Assembly: GCF_027627575.1 (NCBI RefSeq)
Contig: NZ_CP114065.1
Span: forward strand, 1,922,001 to 1,986,000
Length of the DNA: 64,000 bases
Reading direction: 5' to 3'
Source of the DNA: Kribbella sp. CA-293567
Lineage (GTDB): Bacteria; Actinomycetota; Actinomycetes; Propionibacteriales; Kribbellaceae
Shown here: one piece after another, positions 49,326 to 57,029 of the stretch
How positions within the stretch are numbered: position 1 is the first letter of the stretch
How the letters are laid out: every line of letters begins with the position of its first letter
Notes under the pieces: generated by a model
The model's database searches: none
Seen by the model: the letters and a program-made list of their open reading frames with translations, nothing else
What the model was told of the DNA's origin: nothing
Translations under genes and position numbers: made by a program

Positions 49326-50218
49326 CACTTCTCCCTCAGCAGACGGAACTGGACGAAGGTGACGACGGCGATCACCACGAACAGCAGGTAGCTCATCGAG
49401 GTGGCCAGCCCGTAGTTGCCGAAACCGAACTGCTGGTAGGTGTACATCGACACCGAGATGGTGCTGTTCAGCGGACCGCCCTGGGTCATCACGAACGGCT
49501 CCTCGAAGAATTGCAGGTAGCCGATCCCGGTGGTCACACTGGTGAACAGCACGGTCGGCCGCAGCAGCGGCAGGATCAGGTACCGGAACCGTTGCCACGA
49601 GCCCGCACCGTCCAGCTGGCCGGCCTCCTCGACGGTCTGCGGGATGCCCTGCAGCCCGGCCAGGAAGATGATCATCGCCGAGCCGAAGTTGCGCCAGACC
49701 GCCATCATGATCAGCGACGGCATCGCCCAGGTCTCCGAGGCCAGCCAGTTCGGCCCGTCGACGCCGATCCAGGACAGCACCGTGTTCAGCAGGCCCGCGT
49801 CCGGCGACAGCACGAACCGCCAGATCACCGCGATGGCGACGATCGAGGTGATCACCGGCAGGTAGTAGCCGACCTTGAACAGGCTCTGGAACCGCTTCAC
49901 CCCCCGGTCCAGCAACAGCGCCGCGGCCAGCGCGAGGCCGAGCGTCAGCGGGACCCCGACCAGGACGAAGTACGCCGTGTTGAGCGCGGCCTTGCGGAAC
50001 GTCTCGTCCGACAGCGCCTTCAGGTAGTTGTCGAGGCCGACCCCGTTCACCGCGAACGGGGTGCGCAGGTCGCGCTGTCTGAGGTCGGTGAAGCTCATCC
50101 CGAGCGAACCGAGCACCGGTCCGGCCGTGAAGGCCAGGAACAGGACGACGAAGGGCAGGGTCAGGATCCAGGCGGCGGCGGTCTGCCGCCCGGAGCCACC
50201 TCTCACGGCTGCACTCAT
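49325..50218 (-). CDS. Carbohydrate ABC transporter permease (MalF-like)
   Basis: A 297-residue permease with six predicted membrane helices and the EAA loop EEAGQLDGAGSWQRFRYLIL. Together with the downstream MalG-like protein it forms the membrane channel of a CUT1-family sugar importer. The gene starts 6 bp after the solute-binding protein gene and overlaps the next gene by one base, so translation is coupled. Confidence 0.93.
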   Translation of the reverse strand: MSAAVRGGSGRQTAAAWILTLPFVVLFLAFTAGPVLGSLGMSFTDLRQRDLRTPFAVNGVGLDNYLKALSDETFRKAALNTAYFVLVGVPLTLGLALAAALLLDRGVKRFQSLFKVGYYLPVITSIVAIAVIWRFVLSPDAGLLNTVLSWIGVDGPNWLASETWAMPSLIMMAVWRNFGSAMIIFLAGLQGIPQTVEEAGQLDGAGSWQRFRYLILPLLRPTVLFTSVTTGIGYLQFFEEPFVMTQGGPLNSTISVSMYTYQQFGFGNYGLATSMSYLLFVVIAVVTFVQFRLLREK

Positions 50219-50224
50219 CAGCGA

Positions 50225-51517
50225 TCAGCTACCGGTGCCGATCGACGCGGCCTTGGTCTGGATCGCCTTCGCGGTGTCGGCCGGGGACTGGCCGGACTTG
50301 GCCATCTTCTCCACCTCGGCGTCGAACGCGGTGGCGACCTGCTCCCAGTTCACGATCGCCGGCGGTGCCTTGGCGTCCTCGAGCTGCTTGCCGAAGACCG
50401 GCAGCAGCGGGTCGTTGGCGATGCTCGGGTCCTCCCAGGCGGTCTTCACGGCCGGCAGGTCGGTCGACAGCTTGAACCACTGCGCCTGCGTCTTCGCGTC
50501 GGACAGCCACTTGACCAGCTTCCAGGCGCTGTCCTTGTTCTTGCCGTTCTTGAACACGACGAAGTTGCTGCCGCCGACGAACGAGGTGGCGGTCCTGTTC
50601 TTCGGCAGCTGGAAGACGCCGATGTTCTTCTTCATCGCCTCGCCACCGAGCTTGGCCACCGAACCGGCCATCCACGGTCCGGAGATGAACATCGGCACCT
50701 GGCCGCTGACGAACTGCGCCTCGGTCTGGTTCGGCGGCAGGTCGGTACCGGCCAGCTTGTCGGTGAAGAAGCTCTGGTAGTACTTCAGCCCCTCCTGCAT
50801 CTCCGGGGTGTCGAAGGTGAACTCCTTCTGGTCGTCCCCGGTGATCGCCGCCCCCGCGGACCACGCGAACGGCATCACCGTCTGCCAGGAGCCGGTGCCG
50901 CCCGGCTGCAGGTTGATCCCGTACTTCGCGCCGGCCTTCTCCTGCATCGCCTTGGCCATCGCCTTGAGCCCCTCCCAGTCGGTCGGGGGAGTGGTGATGC
51001 CGGCCTTGGCCGCCAGATCCTTGCGGTAGTAGACCAGCCGCGTCTCGACGTACCAGGGGACGCCGTAGCTGGTGCCGCCGACCTTGGTGGTCTCGTTGGC
51101 TCCCTCGAAGAAGCCGGCGGTGTCGATGTTGCCCGGGGTCGGGTCGAGCGCGTCCAGGTCGGCGAACTCACCCATCCAGGTGGTGCCGACCATCGCGGCG
51201 TCCGGAGTCGTCCGGGCGGTGATCGCGGTGGTGAACTTGCTGTGCGCGGCGTCCCACGGGATCGGGGTGACCTTCACCTTGACGCCGGGGTTGGCCTGCT
51301 CGAAGGCGGCGGTCAGCTTGGGCAGGTTCTCGCCCTCGGTGCCCATCGCCCAGACGGTCAGCTCGCCGGTGGCGGGCCCGTCGCCGACGCTGGTCGTTGC
51401 CTTGGGCGCGGCCTCTCCGGTCTCGGCCGAACGGCCGCAGCCGGTGAGTACCAGCGCTGTCGCGGTCAGTGCCGCTCCGCCGATCACCAGTCGGCGGCGG
51501 GTGGTAGGGGTGAACAT
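50225..51517 (-). CDS. Sugar ABC transporter solute-binding lipoprotein
   Basis: A 430-residue lipoprotein from the ATG at 51517 (a GTG one codon upstream is an alternative; GAGGAG is the ribosome-binding site). The lipobox ALVLTGC ends at a cysteine near residue 27. The mature protein is a cluster B/family 1 solute-binding protein (GELTVWAMGTEGENLPKLTA, YGVPWYVETRLVYYRKD). It would deliver an oligosaccharide to the MalF/MalG-like permeases. Placed 13 bp after the LacI gene. Confidence 0.92.
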   Translation of the reverse strand: MFTPTTRRRLVIGGAALTATALVLTGCGRSAETGEAAPKATTSVGDGPATGELTVWAMGTEGENLPKLTAAFEQANPGVKVKVTPIPWDAAHSKFTTAITARTTPDAAMVGTTWMGEFADLDALDPTPGNIDTAGFFEGANETTKVGGTSYGVPWYVETRLVYYRKDLAAKAGITTPPTDWEGLKAMAKAMQEKAGAKYGINLQPGGTGSWQTVMPFAWSAGAAITGDDQKEFTFDTPEMQEGLKYYQSFFTDKLAGTDLPPNQTEAQFVSGQVPMFISGPWMAGSVAKLGGEAMKKNIGVFQLPKNRTATSFVGGSNFVVFKNGKNKDSAWKLVKWLSDAKTQAQWFKLSTDLPAVKTAWEDPSIANDPLLPVFGKQLEDAKAPPAIVNWEQVATAFDAEVEKMAKSGQSPADTAKAIQTKAASIGTGS

Positions 51518-51530
51518 CACTTGTTTCTCC

Positions 51531-52664
51531 TCAACCGGTCGATCGAATAGCTGGTCTTTCCCCCGGTGCCGTGCCGCAACTGCTGCGCAGCACGAGTTCC
51601 GTCCCCAGTACGTCGTTACGTCCCCGCGTCCGCTCCCCGGTGATCCGCTCGTGCAACCGCTGAGCGGCCAACCTGCCCAACTCGGCCATCGGCTGCCGAA
51701 CCGTCGTCAGTCCTGGCGACACGTACCGGGCCGCCATCACGTCGTCCCAGCCGGTCACCACTACTTGCTCGGGTACGTCGATGCCGCCGTCCCCCAGCGT
51801 CTTCAGAACCGCTAACGCCAACTCGTCGTTGGCGCAGACCAGAGCGTCAGGCCCTGCGGACCAGCGCCGCTCGCCTCCTGCCGCACCCCCGCCGGCTCCC
51901 GCGGTGCCCGCTTCCGCGGTGCATGCTCCGTCTTGCGTTTCCGTCCGGCTTGTTGCTTCTAGCAACTTCTTCGCGAAGGCGGCCCCAGCTTCTTCGGTCA
52001 GCGGCACCCGCTCCGGCTCCGGCACAGCCAGCCCTCGCGCCCGCAGCGCCGCCGTGAAGCCGGCGTAGCGTTCGGAGACGTCGTACGAGCTGGCGGGATC
52101 ACCGGCGAACAGCAGGTTCTTCCGGCCGTGCTCCAGCAGCCGGCTGGTCAACTGCTCAGCGCTGGTGGCGCTTTCGGTGCGGACCGAGTCGCAGCCGGTC
52201 ACCGGCGGGCGGGCGACCAGTACGACCGGTACGTTCGCCCGGCGGAGGCCCTGGATCGCGGGCAGGTCCAGTGCGTTGCCGTGGACAACGATCCCGTCGA
52301 CCCGCCCGGCCAGGTCCCGCAGGCTCCGCAGGGGATCAGGATTGCCGTGCGTAACGGTCAGGATCACGCTCTGGCCGTGCTCACCGGCCCAGCGTTCGTA
52401 GCCCATCAGCAGATCGCCGTAGAACGGGCCGGCCAGGTCGGGCAGCACCAGCCCGTGCGCCTCGTGACGCTGGACCGCGAGGCTGCGGGCCGCCCGCAGC
52501 GGCACGTAGTTCAGCTCTTGCGCCGCTTGGTCGACCCTCGCTCGGGCCTTCGCCGACACCGGGCCGGTCCCTTGCAGGACACGCGAAACCGTCGCGATCG
52601 ACAGCTTCGCCAGCGCCGCGACATCGTAGATCGTCGCCGGCCTGCCTGCCGATCCGGACGCCAT
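51531..52664 (-). CDS. LacI family transcriptional regulator
   Basis: A 377-residue repressor. The N-terminal HTH is TIYDVAALAKLSIATVSRVL, followed by hinge residues and a periplasmic-binding-like sensor domain. An unusual insertion of about 32 residues rich in Gly, Ala, Glu and Thr lies at roughly 239-270 (SRTETQDGACTAEAGTAGAG region), making it longer than normal family members. It is the first gene of the operon and is preceded by a canonical palindromic operator at 52699-52712, so autoregulation is expected. Confidence 0.91.
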   Translation of the reverse strand: MASGSAGRPATIYDVAALAKLSIATVSRVLQGTGPVSAKARARVDQAAQELNYVPLRAARSLAVQRHEAHGLVLPDLAGPFYGDLLMGYERWAGEHGQSVILTVTHGNPDPLRSLRDLAGRVDGIVVHGNALDLPAIQGLRRANVPVVLVARPPVTGCDSVRTESATSAEQLTSRLLEHGRKNLLFAGDPASSYDVSERYAGFTAALRARGLAVPEPERVPLTEEAGAAFAKKLLEATSRTETQDGACTAEAGTAGAGGGAAGGERRWSAGPDALVCANDELALAVLKTLGDGGIDVPEQVVVTGWDDVMAARYVSPGLTTVRQPMAELGRLAAQRLHERITGERTRGRNDVLGTELVLRSSCGTAPGERPAIRSTG

Positions 52665-52698
52665 CGGTGTCTCCTCCCAGCCCTCGCGTCGGACGAAA

Positions 52699-52712
52699 TG
52701 GAAGCGCTTACA
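52699..52712. promoter_or_regulatory. LacI-type operator TGGAAGCGCTTACA
   Basis: This near-perfect palindrome with a central GCGC matches operators of actinobacterial sugar-utilisation LacI repressors (TGGAAGCGCTTCCA type). It lies 35 bp upstream of the lacI-type gene and 80 bp upstream of the divergent phosphatase gene. Confidence 0.75.
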
Positions 52713-52791
52713 GTTTTCGACCTTGCCCTGTGGCGGGCCGATCGGTCAAGGGCTCGACCCTGGTTGTCCGGCTTTCTGCGACGATGGCGGG

Positions 52792-53379
52792 GTGACCACA
52801 CACGCGGAGTCGACAGAGCGGAAGGACCGGCTGTGGCTGGTTCGCCACGGCGAGACCGAGTGGAGCAAGTCGGGCCGGCACACGTCGACCACCGACCTGC
52901 CGCTGACAGAGGAGGGTGAACGGATCGCGTCCGCGCTGAAGGACCGGCTGGCGGGCCAGGAGTTCGACCTGGTGCTGACCAGCCCGCGTCAGCGCGCCCG
53001 GCGTACGGCGGAGATCGCGGGGTTCGGGCACGCCGAGGTCGACGACGACCTGGTCGAGTGGAACTACGGCGACTACGAGGGCATCACCACCGCGGAGATC
53101 CGCCAGACGGTCCCTGGCTGGACGGTCTGGGCGAATCCCGTACCCAACGGCGAAACCCCGGCCCAGGTCGCCACCCGCCTGGACCGCGTCAACACCCGGA
53201 TCGCCGCCGTCGACGGCGACGTCCTGGTCTTCGGCCACTCCCACGCCCTCCGCGCCCTGACCGCCCGCTGGCTGGAACTCGACGTCACCGAAGGCCGCCA
53301 CTTCGTCCTCAACACCGCCACCGTCTCCATCCTCGGCTGGGACCGCGGCTCGCCCGCCATCCACCAGTGGAACGCCTGA
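52792..53379 (+). CDS. Histidine phosphatase family protein (phosphoglycerate mutase-like)
   Basis: A 195-residue protein from the GTG at 52792. The phosphohistidine motif is VRHGETEW (H19), followed by PLTEEGERIASALKDRL, LVLTSPRQRARRTAEIAG, an EWNYGDYEG catalytic acid segment and the second histidine in VFGHSHALRAL. This layout is typical of broad-specificity phosphatases and not of glycolytic phosphoglycerate mutase. The substrate is unknown. Confidence 0.9.
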   Translation: MTTHAESTERKDRLWLVRHGETEWSKSGRHTSTTDLPLTEEGERIASALKDRLAGQEFDLVLTSPRQRARRTAEIAGFGHAEVDDDLVEWNYGDYEGITTAEIRQTVPGWTVWANPVPNGETPAQVATRLDRVNTRIAAVDGDVLVFGHSHALRALTARWLELDVTEGRHFVLNTATVSILGWDRGSPAIHQWNA

Positions 53380-53395
53380 CAGCCACACTGGAGAG

Positions 53396-53773
53396 ATGCG
53401 CCGCACCCTGCTCACCAGCATCGCGCTGACGCTCGCCCTGGCGGCGTGCTCGAAGACCATCGACTGCGCTCCCTGCGGCGGGGCCGGCGTCATCGACGTG
53501 CGCTCGATTCGCAGCGGAGCCACTGGCATTCGGGTCTGCATCGACGGCCAGTGTGGCCGGCTTCGGCCGATGCCGGCTGACCCTTATGGGATCTGGCTGA
53601 GCTCAGAGGTCTACGACGCCTCGAAGATCGAACTGGAGCTGTACAACGGAAAGAAGTACCTCAAGTCGTACTCTGGCCCGCTCGACATCCCGGCCCCCGA
53701 CCTGGACGACTGTGTCTGCGACGAGTTCGAACTGGCCCCCAGCGACAACAACACTCTGATTCGAGTGAACTGA
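53396..53773 (+). CDS. Cysteine-rich lipoprotein of unknown function
   Basis: A 125-residue protein with a lipoprotein signal peptide: RRTLLTSIALTLALAACSK with the lipid-modified cysteine near residue 18. The mature part has six more cysteines (DCAPCG, RVCID, GQCG, DCVCDE), which could form disulfides or bind metal. I do not recognise a family. It starts 17 bp after the histidine phosphatase gene, so it may be co-transcribed with it. Confidence 0.8.
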   Translation: MRRTLLTSIALTLALAACSKTIDCAPCGGAGVIDVRSIRSGATGIRVCIDGQCGRLRPMPADPYGIWLSSEVYDASKIELELYNGKKYLKSYSGPLDIPAPDLDDCVCDEFELAPSDNNTLIRVN

Positions 53774-53792
53774 CCCGGGAAGCACCAGTTGC

Positions 53793-54197
53793 TCAACCCG
53801 GTAGTGCGTTCCACTGTGCCAGGGTCGAGGCGAGCAGCGTCGTGGTCGGCAGGTTCTCGAACTCCTCGCGGCTCACGAACCGGGCATCCAGGGCGTCGTC
53901 GCCGGCCACCAGCGCGCCACCGACCGACTCCGCCTGGTAGTCGCGAATCACGTAGAGCTTGCCGTTCGGGGCATCCCGCTCGACCTCACCGACCAGTTCG
54001 CCGACCGCGACCTGCAGCCCGGTCTCCTCGGCGACCTCCCGCGCCACCGCGGTGGGATCGTCCTCGCCCGGCTCGACCCGGCCGCCGGGCAGCGACCACA
54101 GCCCGCGGCCCGGTTCGTTGGCCCGCTGGACGACCAGCAGCCGGTGCTGTTCGTCGTACACGAGAGCACCGACACAGTCGACCCGCTGCTTTTCCAT
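53793..54197 (-). CDS. NUDIX hydrolase
   Basis: A 134-residue enzyme with a complete Nudix box (GRVEPGEDDPTAVAREVAEE followed by TGL), so it should hydrolyse a nucleoside diphosphate linked to another group, with Mg2+. The sequence and size resemble MutT-like and ADP-ribose pyrophosphatase-like proteins, but the substrate cannot be told. It is convergent with the lipoprotein gene and divergent from the PHP gene. Confidence 0.92.
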   Translation of the reverse strand: MEKQRVDCVGALVYDEQHRLLVVQRANEPGRGLWSLPGGRVEPGEDDPTAVAREVAEETGLQVAVGELVGEVERDAPNGKLYVIRDYQAESVGGALVAGDDALDARFVSREEFENLPTTTLLASTLAQWNALPG

Positions 54198-54275
54198 GGG
54201 AAGACGATAGGGCCGTCAGCCGAGCCCGATAGCATCAGCGCTGACAGTTGTCCAGAGAAGGGATCCCGATCACTC

Positions 54276-55157
54276 GTGCGCATCGACCTGCACACCCATT
54301 CGAACCGCTCGGACGGCACCGACCCGGTCGACGTCCTGATCGCGCACGCGAAGCGGGACGGTCTGGACGTGATCGCGCTCACCGATCACGACACGGCCGA
54401 CGGCTGGGGCGAGGGCCGGCGTGCCGCCGAGGACCTCGGGATCGGCTTCGTGCCGGGGATCGAGATCTCCTGCAAGCTGGACGGCATCAGCGTGCACCTG
54501 CTCGGCTACCTGCCGGACCCGTCGTACCAGCCGCTGGCCGCGGAGCTCGCCACCGTCCGCGAGGGCCGCCACGACCGGCTGCCGTCGATCGTGGCCCGGC
54601 TCAACAGCATGGGCGTCCCGCTGACCGTCGACGAAGTACTGGCCCAAGCGACCGGTACGCCGTCCGTCGGCCGCCCGCACGTCGCCGACGCGCTGGTCGC
54701 CAACGGCACGGTCGCCAACCGCAGTGAGGCCTTCGACCGGTTCCTCGCCGACGGGCGTCCGGGGCACGTCTCGCACTACGCGATCGAGCCGGGGCACGCG
54801 ATCGACCTGGTCCGCGCGGCGGGCGGCGTACCGGTGATCGCTCATCCCTGGGGCCGGTCCAGCCACAAGGTGATGACCGCCGAGACGATCGCGCGGCTCG
54901 TCAGTGAGCACGGCCTGGCCGGGATCGAGGTCGACCACCAGGACCACTCGCCCGAGTCGCGGACCGCGTTGCGCTCGATCGCGCGGGACCTCGGCATCAT
55001 CCAGACCGGGTCCAGCGACCACCACGGGGTGGGCAAGATCGACCACGAGCTGGGTGTGAACACGACCGACCCGGAGCAGTTCCAGCGGCTGCTCGAGGTC
55101 GCCAAGGCGAACGCGGCCGCCGCCGACGCCACCGCCCCCGAGGCGTACCTGCCGTGA
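54276..55157 (+). CDS. PHP domain phosphoesterase
   Basis: A 293-residue protein from the GTG at 54276, which yields the N-terminal metal motif RIDLHTHSNRSDGT (H6, H8). Further metal ligands are in ALTDHDTADGW, GIEISC, VIAHPWG, EVDHQDHSPE and TGSSDHHG. This matches stand-alone PHP proteins such as nucleoside 3-prime,5-prime-bisphosphate phosphatase or RNase AM. The 4-bp overlap with the MarC gene shows coupling. Confidence 0.9.
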   Translation: MRIDLHTHSNRSDGTDPVDVLIAHAKRDGLDVIALTDHDTADGWGEGRRAAEDLGIGFVPGIEISCKLDGISVHLLGYLPDPSYQPLAAELATVREGRHDRLPSIVARLNSMGVPLTVDEVLAQATGTPSVGRPHVADALVANGTVANRSEAFDRFLADGRPGHVSHYAIEPGHAIDLVRAAGGVPVIAHPWGRSSHKVMTAETIARLVSEHGLAGIEVDHQDHSPESRTALRSIARDLGIIQTGSSDHHGVGKIDHELGVNTTDPEQFQRLLEVAKANAAAADATAPEAYLP

Positions 55158-55771
55158 ACGACATCATCAACCTCTCCCTGCTGAGCTCGGTCTTCGTCAC
55201 GCTGTTCGTGATCATGGACCCGCCCGGCACGGTGCCGGTCTTCATCTCGCTGACGGCCGGACAGTCCCGCGCGGTGCGCAAGAAGGCTGCCTGGCAGGCG
55301 GTCCTGGTCGCCTTCGGCGTGATCGTCGTCTTCGCCGCTTTCGGGCAGCAGATCCTGAGCCAGCTGCACATCTCCCTGCCCGCGCTGCAGTGCGCGGGCG
55401 GTCTGCTGCTCCTGCTGATCGCGTTGCAGTTGCTGACCGACACCGCCGAGGACCCGGTCCAGACCAAGAACGTGAACATCGCCTTCGTCCCGCTCGGTAC
55501 GCCGCTGCTGGCCGGCCCGGGCGCGATCGTCGCCACCATGGTCTTCGTCCAGCGGGCCGACGGAAAACTGGCGGACGTGATCGCGATCTCGGTCGGCATC
55601 GTGCTGATCCACCTGGTGATGTGGCTGACCCTGCGGTTCTCCGGCCTGATCATGAAGCTGCTCGGCGAGAACGGCGTCCTGCTCGTCACCCGGATCGCGG
55701 GTCTGCTGCTGAGCGCGATCGCCGTCCAGCTGGTGGCCGACGCGGTGACCGACTTCATCAAGGCCGGCTGA
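55154..55771 (+). CDS. MarC family integral membrane protein
   Basis: A 205-residue membrane protein with six predicted helices. The N-terminus LSLLSSVFVTLFVIMDPPGT and the mirrored LGTPLLAGPGAIVATMVF repeat are typical of MarC/YchE proteins. Function is not known; members are sometimes described as transporters. The GTG start overlaps the PHP gene stop. Confidence 0.9.
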   Translation: MNDIINLSLLSSVFVTLFVIMDPPGTVPVFISLTAGQSRAVRKKAAWQAVLVAFGVIVVFAAFGQQILSQLHISLPALQCAGGLLLLLIALQLLTDTAEDPVQTKNVNIAFVPLGTPLLAGPGAIVATMVFVQRADGKLADVIAISVGIVLIHLVMWLTLRFSGLIMKLLGENGVLLVTRIAGLLLSAIAVQLVADAVTDFIKAG

Positions 55772-55782
55772 CCTCCGGTCGG

Positions 55783-55791
55783 TTATCCACA
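55783..55791 (+). promoter_or_regulatory. Single TTATCCACA (DnaA-box-like sequence)
   Basis: A perfect match to the DnaA box consensus lies 72 bp upstream of the RelA/SpoT-like gene. One isolated box is not evidence of an origin and may be chance or a regulatory site. Confidence 0.25.
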
Positions 55792-55862
55792 GATCCTGAT
55801 TCTCACCCCACCGACGGCGCGCGGCTCTCTACGGTTGAAAGACCGAATCCAGAGGGGGACAG

Positions 55863-56687
55863 ATGCCGCCGCCGGGCCTCACCGACGTACCGGAACCGCG
55901 CGAGCTGCGCGACGCGTTCGCCCAGCACGGCGAGGTCGACTGGGGCGCCGACCTGCCGACGACAGCGGAGATCGCCCGGCAGTACGGCGTACCGGCGACC
56001 GTCCGCAGCCTCGAGTTGCTGAAGCGAGCAGTAGCCACCGAGCCCCGCATCACGGCGCAGGTGCTGGCCGCGATGCCACCGTCCGCCGCGCCGTACCAGC
56101 TGGCGTCGAGGATCAAGTCGCCGCACTCGCTCGCCCGCAAGCTCCGCGATGCTCAGCGGGCCGGCCGGGAACTGCCGCCTGAAGACTTGCTCCGATACAC
56201 CGTGTTGACCGAGCACGAAGATGCGCTCGTCGCCTCCACCCGCCGGACCATCGAGGGGCTCGGCGACTCGGGATGGCAGGTCACCTACGCGATGCACTCG
56301 TACACGGAAGACTCGCGGTACAAGGGGATTCACGCTCACCTCGCGACTCCGCCGGGAGAGACCGTCGAGGTGCAGTTCCATTCGCTGGCCTCGGCGAAGG
56401 TCAAGGAGGCGACCACGCCGTACTACGAGATCGAGCGCAGCGCCGACGCGACTCTGAGCCAGCGGGCCGCCGCACGGCAGGAGTGTGTGCGGCTGTCCGC
56501 CACGCTGGCAGCTCCCCGAGGCATCGACGGGCTGAAGGTGCTGGGCGGGATCCGCCTCGAGGTGAACAACTACAGTGACTCCCGGCAGCGGACGAAGGCG
56601 AACTCGTCGGGCAGCGCAACGGATGCCGGCCGCCCGAGCGTAGGTCAGACACCGACGACGACCAGAACTGACGGGATCCAGCGATGA
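55863..56687 (+). CDS. RelA/SpoT-type nucleotide synthetase domain protein (toxSAS-like)
   Basis: A 274-residue protein without hydrolase, TGS or ACT domains. Residues about 60-215 carry the synthetase active-site pattern: R83-x-K85-x3-S89-x3-K93 (RIKSPHSLARK), D108 and R111 (EDLLRYT), Y153 and H157 (YKGIH, the G-loop), and E169/Q171 (EVQFH). Spacing of R/K/S/K and Y/H is the same as in Rel enzymes. The EVQFHS and YYEIERS phrases are closer to toxin-type synthetases than to housekeeping RelA/RelQ. It may make (p)ppGpp or (p)ppApp or pyrophosphorylate tRNA. The 55-residue C-terminus is low-complexity. Ribosome-binding site AGAGGGGGA; it overlaps the next gene. Confidence 0.75.
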   Translation: MPPPGLTDVPEPRELRDAFAQHGEVDWGADLPTTAEIARQYGVPATVRSLELLKRAVATEPRITAQVLAAMPPSAAPYQLASRIKSPHSLARKLRDAQRAGRELPPEDLLRYTVLTEHEDALVASTRRTIEGLGDSGWQVTYAMHSYTEDSRYKGIHAHLATPPGETVEVQFHSLASAKVKEATTPYYEIERSADATLSQRAAARQECVRLSATLAAPRGIDGLKVLGGIRLEVNNYSDSRQRTKANSSGSATDAGRPSVGQTPTTTRTDGIQR

Positions 56688-56995
56688 AGCTCTACTTGGT
56701 GAAGGAACGGGACCGGTCGGTCTGGGTGGCCGCGCTGGCCAGCGAAGTGATGTACAGCTACGTGGCCAACACCGGCAAGTTCCACGACAATCTTGCCCTG
56801 CGCAACGACTTCTACATGGAACGCCACTTCACCTACACCGAGATCGGCAGCGCCGAGGCGCGGAACCTCATCGGCGCCGACCTCGGCCGGCTGGACGAAG
56901 ACGACTATGCCGACGTGCTGGCCGAGTGGCGGGCCGACCCCAAGCCGCTCGACCCCGCCGAGGTCCTCTCCATGGCGGCCGGCTTCAACCCCTGA
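56684..56995 (+). CDS. Small acidic protein, candidate antitoxin of the RelA/SpoT-like protein
   Basis: A 103-residue protein of no family I recognise. The ATG at 56684 overlaps the stop of the synthetase gene (ATGA), so translation is coupled. The N-terminal half has aromatic-rich strands (MKLYLVKERDRSVWVAALAS), and the C-terminal half is acidic (RLDEDDYADVLAEW at 70-82). Small acidic partners translated with a toxin gene are often neutralising antitoxins. This role is inferred only from position, size and charge. Confidence 0.6.
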   Translation: MKLYLVKERDRSVWVAALASEVMYSYVANTGKFHDNLALRNDFYMERHFTYTEIGSAEARNLIGADLGRLDEDDYADVLAEWRADPKPLDPAEVLSMAAGFNP

Positions 56996-57029
56996 CGGCC
57001 CCACCGCGACAGTTGACAGCAGGCAGGCG

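Noticed and set aside
55783..55791. DnaA box-like TTATCCACA as part of a replication origin.
   Set aside because: Only one copy, no AT-rich unwinding region, no dnaA or dnaN nearby.
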